From the NCBI GenBank assembly GCA_026018925.1, contig JAKSZU010000005.1, positions 86,073,386-86,137,385 of the forward strand: a DNA stretch of 64,000 nt, in the 5' to 3' direction. Numbering within the stretch: the first letter of the stretch is position 1; each line of letters starts with the position of its first letter. The DNA comes from Tupaia tana (taxonomy: Eukaryota > Chordata > Mammalia > Scandentia > Tupaiidae). The position numbers and the translations under genes were made by a program. Positions 52,669 to 63,435 of this stretch are shown in pieces. The notes beneath the pieces are model-generated. The model was not told the origin of the DNA. It did no database searches and saw only the letters and a program-made list of their open reading frames with translations.

Positions 52669-52714
52669 AATGAAAATATATAGGTTCACAAAGTTAAGGT
52701 CTAAAGAATTACTG

Positions 52715-52915
52715 AAATATTGAGGTCAGCCATAGTGGTAACCACACTGTTCTATGAGGCTACATATGGTAATGTCCAATATATGTACTAATGTCTCCCT
52801 ATTCGTGCCCATGATCCTTACTAAGATGGTGAGGTCTTGGCATGAATACCTTGTTGTGGGTCTCTCTCTCTCTCTTCCTCTCTAACAGAAAAAATAAGAA
52901 AACTTAAAAAAAAAA
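52715..52915 (+). mobile_element. Type C tRNA-like SINE
   Basis: GAGGTCAGCCATAGTGGTAA head, GTGCCCATGATCCTTACT, GAATACCTTGTTGTGGGTC, CT tract, tail of A/AG. Confidence 0.72.
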
Positions 52916-52919
52916 GAAA

Positions 52920-53292
52920 TATTAACATTAAAATAAGAAAGAACTTAAAATCTAAAAAATGACCTGGTTTGTCATTAAGAATTTCTGAATTTTGTTCATG
53001 TTTATAGAGTGTATGTATTTATATTATTGCTTGGCTTTTTGTTATCTATACAGAAATCTCTAGTCCTCTAAAACTAAAATTCATTAATAAGTCAAAACTG
53101 CCTTAATATTGAATTAATCTTAGTAATTATTTCTACTCAGATATTTTTTTTCTATCCTACACATTTAACATGGTTAAAATTTGAGAACCACTTGTAAATT
53201 GATTAATTTCTTTACATAATGGCTAATATTTTGTTAAGAATGTAAAAAAAAATCTTAATCTGGTGGATACGATCTCATGCCTCTTTTTCTTG
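52920..53292. other. No recognised feature
   Basis: AT-rich, nothing identifiable. Confidence 0.4.
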
Positions 53293-53305
53293 CTCTGTTG
53301 ACCTT

Positions 53306-53564
53306 TCTTTCCTTTAGTTAGAGAGAGATTTGTTTTCTGGCGCATGTGCTCACCAGAGAGAGAGAGAGAGACAGAAAGTGAGAAATCATCCTCCAGCAGG
53401 GATGGCCACCCCACAGTCCCTTCTTCACCATTCTCCTCTTGGGATCTTGGGCACACATGCACATGTGCCCAGAGTGTGTTTCAAGCTACCAGATCTGGGT
53501 CTTGAAGTGCAGTTGGCCATGTGAGAGTCTAGTAACATACCACTCTGATATCTGCTGGTTCCAA
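53306..53564 (-). mobile_element. tRNA-derived SINE, moderately old
   Basis: GAGAGAGATTTGTTTTCTGG, GCGCATGTGCTCACC, body, head ending GATATCTGCTGGTTCC. TSD CTCTGTTGACCTT / CTCTGTTGACTTT. Confidence 0.92.
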
Positions 53565-53689
53565 CTCTGTTGACTTTAAACCTGTGATTTGCCCTTACCT
53601 TCTCCTAGGTGAGCCTTACTGATACTGTCCACGCAGCTGCAACTGTATAAACAGCTACAATTTTAGTATCAGGTATTTTAGTTTCCCAT

Positions 53690-54065
53690 GACTTCTACCA
53701 CAGAGTATCACAATCTGGGTGGCCCGATGCAAAAGGAATGTATTGTTTCACAGCCACAAAGGCTAGAAGTTTGAAATCAAGATGTTGGCAGGATTGGTTT
53801 CTTCTGGAAATGTTAAAGGAGAATCTGTTCCATGCCTTCCTGCTAGCTTCTGGCAGTTGCCAGTAATCAGTCTGGTGTTTCTTGGCTTGTAGATGCACAA
53901 CCCAAGCTTAGCCTCCATCATCACATCATTCCCTTGTGTATGTGTGTACTATCCTCCTGTTATAAGGACATCAATCATATTGAATTAAAGTCCTATCCTA
54001 GTTCAATAAGATCTCATTTTAACCTGATCACATTTTCAAAGACTGTGTTTGCAAATGAAAACTAG
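53690..54065 (-). mobile_element. MaLR/MLT1-like LTR, antisense
   Basis: Plus strand: CACAATCTGGGTGGCC, CACAAAGGCTAGAAGTTTG, GATGTTGGCAGGATTGG, TTGGCTTGTAGATGCAC, CTGTTATAAGGACATCAATC, AATAAGATCTCATTTTAACC. The antisense of a well-known eutherian LTR layout. Confidence 0.78.
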
Positions 54066-54164
54066 CAGGGACTAAAACTTCAACTTTTGTTTTTGTTGTG
54101 TAAATAATTCAACCAACAATACTATATTTTAAAACCTAATAACTAAAACATAACAACAGCTAAT

Positions 54165-54300
54165 ACAAGAATACTTATTATACATGAGAAGCTATTGTGG
54201 GCATTTTATGTATACATATAATGCATTCTTTAAAGCAAGAAGGAAAATAGGCATTATTCCTGTAGTATCTATGTTGATGGGTGAATAAACTGCTGCATTG
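54165..54300 (-). mobile_element. MIR-like remnant, antisense
   Basis: GCTATTGTGGGCATTTTATG and GGAAAATAGGCATTATTCC, then GGGTGAATAAACTG parallel the antisense MIR middle. Short and diverged. Confidence 0.4.
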
Positions 54301-54760
54301 GAATACATTTCCAAAATTTGAAAATATAAATATGCTTATGACAGAAACCAGCTAAATATTTTTTTCTGTATTAAAACATACCTAAAATTAATTTTTTCCC
54401 TTCTGATATTAAATTTTACATTATTTATAGCTGATTAATTACCTGTAGTTATTCTCTCTAAATAACATCATTTCAGAAACATTCTAATACAAGAACATAT
54501 TTTCTATTTTGACTATATAAAATAATTATATAGGCCTCAGAGAAAATTTTCTTTGTAGACAAAAGATTTAGAACTCTCAGGAAATGCAAATCAAAATTTG
54601 TGAATCTAAGAGCAAAGTAAATATATACAGTTGCAAATGTGTCTGTGTGTGTGTAATGCAAAAGTGAGGGGGAAGGGTTCCAGATAGAAAATAAGAAAAT
54701 ATAAATCGGAAAACCCAAAATGAGTGGCCAGAAACTTAATCTACCACACATATCAAAAAT
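54300..54760. other. No recognised feature
   Basis: AT-rich with a short TG run near 54645. Nothing coding. Confidence 0.4.
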
Positions 54761-54770
54761 GAAACTTTCT

Positions 54771-55039
54771 TGGGACCAGCAGTTAGCGTAATGGCTATGT
54801 CGCTGGACTCCCACGTAGTCGACCGCGGTTTGAGTCCCGGACCCGGTGGCTTAAACTCACGCTGGGCGCGTGTGCGTGCGTGCCCAAGATCCCGAGAGGA
54901 GAATGGAGGAGAAGGGATTGCGGCGTGGCCATCCCCCCTGGGGGGTGATTTTCTGCTTTCTGTCTCTCTGTCTCTCTCTGTCTGTCTGGCGAGCACATGC
55001 GCCCTATAGCAAAAACCTCTCCAAAAAAAAAAAAAAAAA
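54771..55039 (+). mobile_element. tRNA-derived SINE (type A), near consensus
   Basis: The cleanest plus-strand copy: GGGACCAGCAGTTAGCGTAA head, GTCGACCGCGG, GGTTTGAGTCCCGG, CCCCCCTGGGGGG, GGCGAGCACATGCGCC, CCCTATAGCAAAAACCTCTC, A-tail. An exact TSD GAAACTTTCT on both sides. A useful type copy for the family. Confidence 0.98.
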
Positions 55040-55049
55040 GAAACTTTCT

Positions 55050-55440
55050 CCAGAATGCTTACATTTGACTGCATCCAACATAAGAGATTGGTTTCTTAAA
55101 ATCCACAGACAAACCATGAAATGCTTAAAATTGTATGTTACATAGATTCAAAATGGAATTGAATTCTTTCAGTGACTGACCAATGATCTGTCAAATCATA
55201 ATCAGCACACAATACATTGTACAATTCAAAAGAAAGGACCTCTCAACTAATGAATGAAAATATCTTATTTCAACCCAAACAAGAAATGATTGTTCTCTCC
55301 TTACAGATCTGCCTCATTTTGGATGATAGCCAATTCTTGATCATCCTCAAAAGGATTCCTTTCACTGGAGACTCTTAATGAAAATATTTTTGAAGAGTCT
55401 ACCCTGCACTTCAACTTATATTTTTTTTGTTTTCATAGAA
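55050..55440. other. No recognised feature
   Basis: AT-rich, nothing identifiable. Confidence 0.4.
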
Positions 55441-55469
55441 AAAAGTATGCTATAGCTTTGTAATCCTTA

Positions 55470-55665
55470 ATTTTATTATTTTTTAATTAATTAATTTTTT
55501 TACATGCAATCACTGTGTATCATTACAATATACCAAATGCATTTTCCCACTATAAATACACCATATATTGATTCAGTCAAAGATATTACCATGTGTATTA
55601 TCAACAACAGATAAATTTCACTTTTTTGTGTTTCTTAAATGTTTTACATCTTTTTTCCCCTTGAT
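55470..55665 (-). mobile_element. Younger-group LINE-1 3' end (3' part of an inverted L1)
   Basis: T-rich tail, ACATGCAATCACTGTGTATC, CAGTCAAAGATATTACCATG, CCCCTTGATTGCTTCCC. Antisense L1 3' UTR of the same group as 36606 and 46800. It is followed immediately by a sense ORF2 piece. Confidence 0.78.
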
Positions 55666-55684
55666 TGCTTCCCTTTTACCCTGT

Positions 55685-56035
55685 CTGTGGTTCTGGCACA
55701 AAAACAGGCATGTGGACTGATGAAACAGAATAAAGACCCCAGAAATAAATCCCAGAACATACAGCCAACTGAATTTTGACAAAGGTCACCAGCCAATTCA
55801 GTGGGATAAAAAAATCCTTTTAGCAAATGGTGCTGGGAAAAACTGGGTATCTGCCTGCAGGAAGATTAATCTGGATCTTTATCTCTTACCGTGAACAAAA
55901 ATCAACTCAAAATGAATCAAATATCTCAATCTAAGACCTCAAATTATAAAACTACTTGTGGAAAACACGAGGTAACTCTTAGAGACATTGAATTACGCAA
56001 AGACTTCTTAAATAAGACCCCCAAAGCACAGGCAA
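55685..56035 (+). mobile_element. LINE-1 ORF2 C-terminal piece, inverted relative to its 3' UTR
   Basis: GGCACAAAAACAGGCATGTG, CCCAGAAATAAATCCCAGAA, GCAAATGGTGCTGGGAAAAA and CAAAGCACAGGCAATAAT are sense ORF2 landmarks. The opposite orientation to the adjoining 3' UTR suggests a twin-primed, 5'-inverted L1. The frame is broken and non-functional. Confidence 0.82.
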
Positions 56036-56039
56036 TAAT

Positions 56040-56425
56040 CCCCCCAAAAACTTTTTAACTCTTACTTCAAAGTTTTAGAGTTTATGGTTTTTATAAAAGC
56101 AGTCTTGTCCTCAGTCACATTCTGCTGTTTGTCTTTTTTTTTTTTTTTTTTCCCTAGAGGATATTATATTAGAGTAAGATTTCCTCCTCAAAAGTTTGTA
56201 ACATATGAACAAAGGTGATAAGTTTGTTCAACCCTGTTTGAAAACAGATCGTATTGTCATCGAAATACGAAATAATCATGAATGTCCTACTTTAGCATCT
56301 CATACTAAAGTGAACTGGGTAATGATTACAAATTATCTTTTATTCCCTGGAGAGGGAAAGTTGTTTTCAGTTGTTCTTACCAATACATGTGAGATATATT
56401 TGACTTTTCAAATATTAAACATCAG
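56040..56425. other. No recognised repeat
   Basis: AT-rich with a T18 run near 56135. A 79-codon frame at 56205-56444 has no motif I recognise and runs into a SINE. Confidence 0.35.
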
Positions 56426-56427
56426 CC

Positions 56428-56655
56428 CAGGACAGGCTCCGTAGTGTAGTCAGAGTGCCCTACGCAAGAGAAACTAGATCCTGCATAGCAGCCTCAGTTA
56501 AAGCCAGTCTTGGTCCAGCCAGTCGGAAGCTCACTGGGTACATGTGCAAATGCCCAAGATCAGATGTTCCGAAGGAGATCACAGTGTGGCCAGACCCTCT
56601 GGAGAGTGCTTCTCTCTCTCTGTCTCTTTCTTTCTTCCTTTCATTTCTTTTAAAG
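56428..56655 (+). mobile_element. Type C-like tRNA SINE
   Basis: GGACAGGCTCCGTAGTGTAG head, AAATGCCCAAGATCAGATG, ACAGTGTGGCCAGACCCTC, CT tract ending TTCTTTTAAAG. Confidence 0.7.
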
Positions 56656-56659
56656 AATT

Positions 56660-56853
56660 ATTTATTTAATTTTATTAATTAATTATTATTATTATTATTT
56701 GCTATAGGACACATGTACTCACCAGAGAGAACCAAAGAGAGAGAGAGAAAGAGAGAGAAAGTGAAAAAGCAAGCTGCCAAACCTGGGACTTGAACTTAGG
56801 TTGGCCATGTAGGAGTCTAGTGCCCTAATCACCACAGCACCTGCTGGCCCCTC
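56660..56853 (-). mobile_element. Type B short SINE, antisense
   Basis: T/A-rich tail with ATT repeats, GCTATAGGACACATGTACTC, GAGAAAGTGAAAAAGCAAGC, ACTTGAACTTAGGTTGGCC, ending GCACCTGCTGGCCCC. Tail-to-tail with the type C copy before it. Confidence 0.85.
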
Positions 56854-56855
56854 TC

Positions 56856-57650
56856 TATCTCATTCTCATTCTTCTCTCTCATGTGCATGAGCTTGTGCTT
56901 TATTACCAATAGTAAAAAAAAAAAAAAAATTAGAATAACTTAAACCTTTTCACTGTAATTAATATATTTGTTCCTATTTTTGCATGTTTTTTTTTTTCTC
57001 TTGTTCTAGGTCTCATCCTTCAATTTTCATTTTAAATTTATTTTTTACATAGACCAACCTGTAAGGTGTACTATTATATAAAACCACCGAAATATCTACA
57101 GTTCTTGAGCCCTAAATACATCATCTTTGGAACTATGTGAAATTAACAAAAGTTATATCTTGATTAATGATGTTAGAAGATAAAGTCTAAACACCAGGGA
57201 GGTAGTCTTTTGGCTACACTGGGACATATTTGTGCTTTTGTCAAATAATTAGACACCCGACATGTAATAACAATGGTTTTACAAATGAAATGCAACTCGG
57301 GTTCAAAGCACGGATGTTGTATGTACCTAAAGATCATTTGTTAGAAGAAGTGAAATTTGCTTTTAAAACTGCTTAGCATTGATGACTCATAAACAAAATT
57401 ATGTGGAAGGGGAAAATAATTGAAATAGAACTAACACCCACACGGTGATAGATGATTAATCCTGTTTCAGAAGGAAAAATAAATACACAATCTCAGAACT
57501 GAAGGTCACCTCCAGGCATAGCTATGCTTATCTACTTCGAGCAGGTTTTTAAAATCCTCTATTTAGAGATATCTGTGATTTATATCTCATACTGTTCTTT
57601 AGAAACATAACCCTCTGCTAGTCAACTGTCCAATCAATAACATCTTCTTA
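56856..57650. other. No recognised gene
   Basis: AT-rich. The first 60 bp continue as a CT tract with an A17 run, possibly SINE-derived. Around 57495 a CAGAACTGAAGGTCACCTCC phrase resembles ancient MIR/L2-type sequence. Confidence 0.4.
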
Positions 57651-57654
57651 GGTT

Positions 57655-57833
57655 TATGGTTTTCCAATTTTATCATACATAAGAGTCACTTGAGAAACTT
57701 GTTACTTATGCAGATATCCAAGATCCACTCCCAGAATTCTGCTTCATTTAATGGGTTTGAAGGAGGCAGTAATAGATATTAAAATAATTTGCCTAGTGAT
57801 TATGGTTGATGGACCATGTTTTTGGAAAAATTG
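57655..57833. mobile_element. MER5-like hAT DNA transposon
   Basis: TAAGAGTCACTTGAGAAACT, GATATCCAAGATCCACTCCC, AGAATTCTGCTTCATTTAAT and a weak inverted end near GATGGACCATGTTTTTG follow the MER5 consensus layout. About 180 bp, non-autonomous. Confidence 0.7.
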
Positions 57834-58731
57834 TAGCATGTTATCTCAACTTCCTTTAAAATTCTTTGCCGTGACCTGCCACACCCTGACTCTAATACCT
57901 CGCTACACTATATATCCGACTATATTTTGTACTAGTATTCAGACACACATGTTACAAAAACCTTGGAAACTGTGCCAACAGTGGGGGTATATTGAAGAGC
58001 ACAGTTAAACACAACTAGTGATGTAACTTCAGGACAGACTTGTTCTTCTGCTTATTCTGTTCCTGTAATTTTCCCTTTGTTTCATTCCCAGGATCAATTT
58101 CATGCCTGTATTCTACTTCCAATGTAAATACTAAGTCCTTAGAAACTTCCCAAGGGATTTCCATCTTGCTTGGACTGTAGATATTTCTCTTTTTTTCTTT
58201 TTTTTTTTACATTTAATTTTGAATTTCTTATGAGAATGAATTTATACTTGCTACTCAATTATTGCCAGACCCTTTTCTATCAATGCCTAGTTGTGCAAAA
58301 TTCACTATCTTTTAGTCTGAAATTCACACATAGCTATAAGCCAGCACCCTGTATCTGTCCTCCAAACAACCTGAAGAGAAGTGATTTCCAGCAATTAGCA
58401 TTACAATTTCAACACTCATTTTTGAATATATATGCATAGCATCTCTTTTGCCATCTATTTTATATTATCCTTACAATTCATGTAATATAAGATAGGTGCG
58501 GTGACTTAATATTACTGAGTATGAATCAAGAAATGACTTTAACAGGAAAACTTTTGGGTCATGGGTAAGGAAGAAAAAGCAAAAGTCCTCTAATCAATCC
58601 TTATTAAGACAAAGAAATATGCTTAAGCCAAACATCCTTGCGACACACAACATGCATTCAACAAATGGAAATCTCTCTCCACACAATTGCAAAATGAGGA
58701 CAGAAAAGACAGTATTTTTGCCTGTCAGAAT
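57834..58731. other. No recognised gene
   Basis: AT-rich. About 58440-58520 may be an antisense MIR scrap. Frames of 85-89 codons at 57751-58008 (overlapping MER5) and 58170-58439 lack motifs. Confidence 0.4.
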
Positions 58732-58746
58732 ATTAACAAAATTTTA

Positions 58747-59048
58747 TTTTATTATTTGTTTTGGGGGTTTTGCCTTAGGGCACATATGAGAGAGAGAGAC
58801 AGACAGAGATAGGAAGGGAAAATGAGAAATCACCCCCCAGGGTGGATGACCGCACTGCAATCCCTTCTCCTCCATTCTTCTCCTGGAATCCTGGGCTTGC
58901 ATACACACATAGCCGGCATGATTTTGAAGCCAATGGGTCCATGACCCGAACCTCAGTTGGCCATGTGGGAGTCTAACCACTATGTAACCACTATCTAACC
59001 ATTAGTCTAACCACCATGATGTAACCACTATGCCATCTGCTGTTTCCA
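58747..59048 (-). mobile_element. tRNA-derived SINE with duplicated head segment
   Basis: TTGCCTTAGGGCACATATG, body with CCCCCCAGGGTGG, then a head in which a TAACCACTATGT-like unit recurs several times (58971-59035) before GCCATCTGCTGTTTCC. TSD ATTAACAAAATTTTA / ATTAACAGAATTTTTA. Confidence 0.92.
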
Positions 59049-59171
59049 ATTAACAGAATTTTTAAGCACTAATAACTAACCAGATTTATGGGTTATCAAG
59101 AAAAAATCCAACTGCCCAGAAAGTAGAGACATTGAAGAGCATGGGTAGTGGCAACTCTTCTTGCCAGAGAA

Positions 59172-59309
59172 AAGTCACCAATGCCATGAGCAGTGAAAAC
59201 TACAGCCTGACCTGCGGACAAATGGGAACAGTCTGGGTCCTGCTGAGCTCACCCTCCGCATATGCCAGCATGATCTGTGAGGGCTGCCTGACATGTTTCA
59301 GTAAGTGCA
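59172..59309 (+). other. Exon-like GC-richer island
   Basis: An acceptor-like TCTTCTTGCCAG precedes 138 bp open in a single plus-strand frame, ending at a donor-like TTTCA|GTAAGT. The frame gives residues including MSSENYSLTCGQMGTVW and several cysteines. GC content exceeds its flanks. No family recognised, and the minus strand is also partly open. Confidence 0.2.
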
Positions 59310-59560
59310 TGTTTTTTCAGTTGTCTTCCATCAACTGTTGTTGCAACCATAGCCTCACCTTTACATATGAGGGAAAATGGGGCAGGAAATATTACTGAAT
59401 TACAATGTCTGTGATACAATGGCTTTTCTTTTCATTTAGTATATAATAGTAATTAAATATATAGCACCTCTTTTCAAATGTACATTCAATAAAACAAAAC
59501 TTTTATAATATGCCAATTAAAATGAACTTGTTTATAGACCTTTTAGAAACTAAGAGTGGA

Positions 59561-59807
59561 TGAGACCAGCGGATGGAGCAATGGTTATGACACGAGACTC
59601 CCATGTAGTCCACTGTGGTTCAAGTCCTGAACCCAGTGGTTTAAAACTCATGCTGGGTGTGTGTGTGGGGGGGGGGAGGTGCCCAAAATCTCAAGAAGAG
59701 AATGGAGGAGAAGGGATTGCGGTTTGACCATTCCTCCTGGGAGGTTATTTCTGTCTCTCCAGTGAGCACACACGCCCTATGGGAAAAAACTCTTAAAAAA
59801 AAAAAAA
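59561..59807 (+). mobile_element. tRNA-derived SINE (type A)
   Basis: GAGACCAGCGGATGGAGCAA head, GTTCAAGTCC B box, a G-rich interruption in the body (GTGTGGGGGGGGGGAG), short CT tract, CCCTATGGGAAAAAACTC tail. TSD AGAAACTAAGAGTGGA / AGAAATGAAGAGTGGA. Confidence 0.94.
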
Positions 59808-59823
59808 AGAAATGAAGAGTGGA

Positions 59824-61003
59824 ATAAAGAAATGAGTAGTGAACAAATATCTGACATCTGCAGACTGAGTTTACACACTATTAGATTAATTTCAGGTCAC
59901 TTGAGTTTTTGATGTATTTCATTGTGTTATATTTTCTTTATTAATTAATAAAGTAAACAAATTATATTGCATACTTTCAGGATTACTTCAAGGATCCAAA
60001 TTGTATGCCCTTGACTTTATTTTCATATGTAAACTCCCTAAACTAGCTGTATACTAGTTACCAATGGATACTTTTTACCAGTTGCTGTGTTTTCCCTTAT
60101 AAATGAAGTTTTCTCCAACTTTCTTATGTTGGGGATATTTCTGGTACCAATCTGTTCATAATACAATTGTTCTACCTTACTGGACATTCTGATTTTCAAT
60201 TATAAATTTTTCTAAATTAGTTTGCTAGCAGCTGTTTGCTCATTCTGAAACACTTTGAGTGTTTTTCTTTTTTCTTGTTATTTCTCTATACTGAGATTAA
60301 TACAAGCTGAATTGTCCTCCTTAATATTCACATGATCAAGCCTGTTAATATCACCCATTTGCCTATTCTTCTTGAGGCCAAACAATAGCAATCCATTGAG
60401 ATGTTATAGACCATTTTATTTTGCTAATTTATCAATTTAAGCTTACCCATTTCCTTAGGAAAAAATGTGGAAAAGTAATGCCCTAGTGAGGATTCTTCAA
60501 TATAAATACAATAGTTTCAGTGAGAGTTCATCCAGGACAAAATAAACTAATCTAAGTATGTAAAACAGTAGATATTTGATATGCATAATTGGTTTCATAG
60601 ATGGTAAAGAGGACGACATAAAGAAATATGTTGAATTCCTGGGGCCCAAAGCACAGGGCTAATGGACAAAAGATGGGACCGCAGAGATCTGTTTGGAAAT
60701 TGGCTAGTCACTCCGAAAAGATGCAGCTATAAGAATCTGATAGCTATGAAGAGGAGAGGACACAACCAGCTTCTCTATTCCTCTCATTTCTTAACATACT
60801 AACAACACCTCTGTTGTGCAAACCTAGGCAGAAATAAGTTGGCATGGGCTTTTGCAAAACAGAGCCTGAGTTATCAACCAGCCAGTACAGAAAAGAGGAC
60901 ATAAAAAGAGTCTGAGGGCAAAAGGCCCATACTGTGGAGATGGAGTAAGTACACTGCCTCATGACCATAAATAAGAATGGATAAAATTAATGACAATAAT
61001 TAC
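59824..61003. other. Repeat-poor stretch
   Basis: About 1.2 kb of unassigned sequence, moderately AT-rich, with no SINE. The minus-strand frame at 60744-60968 has no motif I recognise. Confidence 0.4.
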
Positions 61004-61014
61004 TGAATAAAAAA

Positions 61015-61278
61015 TATTTTTTTTTGAGAGGTTTTCGCTATAGGGTGTGTGTGCTCGCCAGACAGACAGAGAGAGACATAGAGACAGAAAGCGAGAAATC
61101 ACCCCGCAGAGGGGATGGTCACGCTGCAATCCCTTCTCTTCCATTCTCCTCTTGGGATCTTGGGCACACACGCACATGCACCCGGCGTGAGTTTTAAGCC
61201 ACCGGGTCTGGGATGTGAACCGCGGTCGACCACGTGGGAGTCCAGTGACATAGCCATTACGCCAACTGCTGGTTCCCG
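61015..61278 (-). mobile_element. tRNA-derived SINE (type A), full length
   Basis: GAGAGGTTTTCGCTATAGGG, CpG-bearing body, GAACCGCGGTCGACCACG head ending GCCAACTGCTGGTTCCC. An exact TSD TGAATAAAAAA at 61004-61014 and 61279-61289. Confidence 0.96.
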
Positions 61279-61289
61279 TGAATAAAAAA

Positions 61290-62105
61290 ATTAATTGATA
61301 GTCTCAGGACCCATTTCAGCATTTAAAAAGTTTATATCTCTTACATTGATATTAAGGAATGCAACATGGCATAATTATCATAATATCAATTTATTATCAT
61401 ATCAGTAATTTTGTATCAGCCAATACAAACTCTCAAGTAATATAGCTATGAAGTATGGGGAGGAGTCAAATAGTGCTGCATTAAATAGTCACACAAAATG
61501 GCAGAGGAAGAAATGTATTTGTTAAACTGACAGCTGATAGCAGTAATAAACAAATAAAAATAAAAATCAGAAATTTGGATTTTAAGCCTGATTCTTACGG
61601 TGAGCTGAACTAACACATTTTTCTCCAGGCAAAATGGCATAGAATTTATTACTAACAAAATACATGGAAAAATATACTGAAGGTGCATCACTGAGTTGGA
61701 GAAAAGAGAAAACCCATGGTGGCTGTTGTAAGAGAGGGCCACACAGAGACGTGAAGCCCAGGAGTCAAACGATGCTAACCCTCCATTGCCTTCCTTACTT
61801 ATGTGATGATTATTATATAATTTGTCTGCAAGATGCTCTGTCAAATAACTTTGTCTATTTCTGGAAATGATTAGTTTGGATTAGGTTTGAAAATGAATTG
61901 GATTTATAGATTACATTAAGGCGAATTGGCATCTGTAAGTTATAGTGTCTTCTTAAATGACACAGTTGGACGTTCAGGGAATTTATGGCAGTGAGAGTAC
62001 ATGGAGAAAGACACCAGAGAAAAATAGCTGGGGAGAGAGAGAGAGGTAGGGAGAGAGAGATGCAGAGGGTCACCTCGCATGGAAACTGCCTGAGGCCAGT
62101 AAGTT
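61290..62105. other. No recognised gene
   Basis: AT-rich, then a GA-rich patch at 62030-62065. The 132-codon minus-strand frame at 61446-61844 has no motif I recognise. Confidence 0.4.
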
Positions 62106-62109
62106 TGAC

Positions 62110-62350
62110 TGCTCAGGCTGTCATAACAAAATGTCACAGACTAGGTGGCTTAAACAGGAGACAGTTATTGTCCCGTGATTCTAGTAGTTAGAAGCATAAA
62201 ATTAAGGGTTGGCTGATTTGATCACACCCAAGGAGTCTTGTCTTGCAGACCACCACCTCCTAGCTGTGTCCTCACGTGGCCTTTTCTCTGTGCATGCTCA
62301 TCTCTGATGAAGAAGAAATGGATCCTGCATCATCTCATTTTGTCACAAAG
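62110..62350 (-). mobile_element. MaLR-like LTR fragment, antisense
   Basis: GACTGCTCAGGCTGTCATAA, GTCACAGACTAGGTGGCTTA, GTGTCCTCACGTGGCC and TCTGTGCATGCTCATC follow the antisense 3' part of the LTR at 13265 and 53690. Confidence 0.65.
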
Positions 62351-62641
62351 TATAAAAAAATAATATGGACTGAAGAGTCCAGTACTTATAAAATTAATAA
62401 AGTTACTGCTACTTTAGGAACTTTCTAAATGGTATTCCATACCCCATAGTCCCTACAAATATGCAGAATAGAATTATTACAGTTTGATATGTAAGTGTCT
62501 TGATTTTTAATAATGCATGGATAGATGGGTAGTTTTAACTACCAGTGCTTTAACTCCAATAGTATAAATGCCAGGAAAGTGCAAAAGGCAAATAATGTCT
62601 TAGAATTATTACAAACATAATTTAAAATCACATTTTTAAAA

Positions 62642-62814
62642 GATTTATTTATTTATTCATTCATTCATTCCTTCATTTTAATTTGACCAAAGAGAGACAC
62701 AGAGAGAGAGAGAGGAAAGTGAGAAAGCAAGCCACCAGGTCCAGGACGCGAACCGTGGTTGACCATGTGGGAGTGTCCAGCGCCTTAACCACCACGCCAC
62801 CTGCTGGTCCCCTG
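62642..62814 (-). mobile_element. Type B short tRNA SINE
   Basis: ATTT/ATTC-repeat tail, TTTAATTTGACCAAAGAG, GA tract, GACGCGAACCGTGGTTGACC head ending CACCTGCTGGTCCC. An exact 17-bp TSD AAATCACATTTTTAAAA at 62625-62641 and 62815-62831. The cleanest type B copy. Confidence 0.96.
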
Positions 62815-62934
62815 AAATCACATTTTTAAAATAAATTAATAGCTGCTTTATGTGGAAATCCTTATCAGAAAGACCATAGTTTGACCAGGTTGAATTTAGT
62901 TATTAGTTTTCCACATAGAAACTATTATTATTTT

Positions 62935-63163
62935 AGTTTTTGACAGAGGATGTAGAGAAAGAGAGAGAACATAAGAAAGCACCTTCTCAAGGAGATGGTC
63001 ATACCACTATCCCTTCTCTTCCATTTCTCCGTCCTTCAGGCATTTTGAACATGAACGTACATGTGCCCAGCATGTTTCTCAAGCTGCTAGACCAGAACTT
63101 GCACCATCCAGTTGGCCTTGTGGGATTCAGCCTTTCTAACCACGATGACATGGGCTGGACCAT
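62935..63163 (-). mobile_element. Old tRNA-derived SINE
   Basis: TTTTTGACAGAGGATGTAG, AAAGCACCTTCTCAAGGAG, CTTCCATTTCTCCGTCC, CATGTTTCTCAAGCTGC, TTGTGGGATTCAGCC, ending ACATGGGCTGGACC. Older subgroup. Confidence 0.8.
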
Positions 63164-63188
63164 GATTATGTTTTAAAATAGCAGCTTT

Positions 63189-63435
63189 GAGCCCAGCAGG
63201 TGGTGTGGTGGCCATGCACTGGACTACCACATGGCCAGCTATGTTTCAAGTCCTGTACCCAACAGCTTGAAAATCACACTGGGTACATGTGTGTGTGAGC
63301 CCCAAATCCTGATAGGTGGATGGAGAAGAGATTGTGACATGGCCATTCCCCATGGGGTGGGGTGATTTCTCTTTCTCTCTCTCTGTCTCTCCTTGGTGTA
63401 TGCACACACCGTATAGCAAAAAACAATAAAAAAGG
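63189..63435 (+). mobile_element. tRNA-derived SINE, moderately old
   Basis: GAGCCCAGCAGGTGGTGTGG head, GTTTCAAGTCC B box, AAAATCACACTGGGTACATG, CCATGGGGTGGGGTGATTTC, CT tract, CCGTATAGCAAAAAAC tail. Confidence 0.9.

Noticed and set aside
61446..61844. 132-codon minus-strand frame
   Set aside because: No recognisable family, starts in AT-rich DNA and lacks supporting signals. Length alone is not enough over 64 kb of six-frame sequence.
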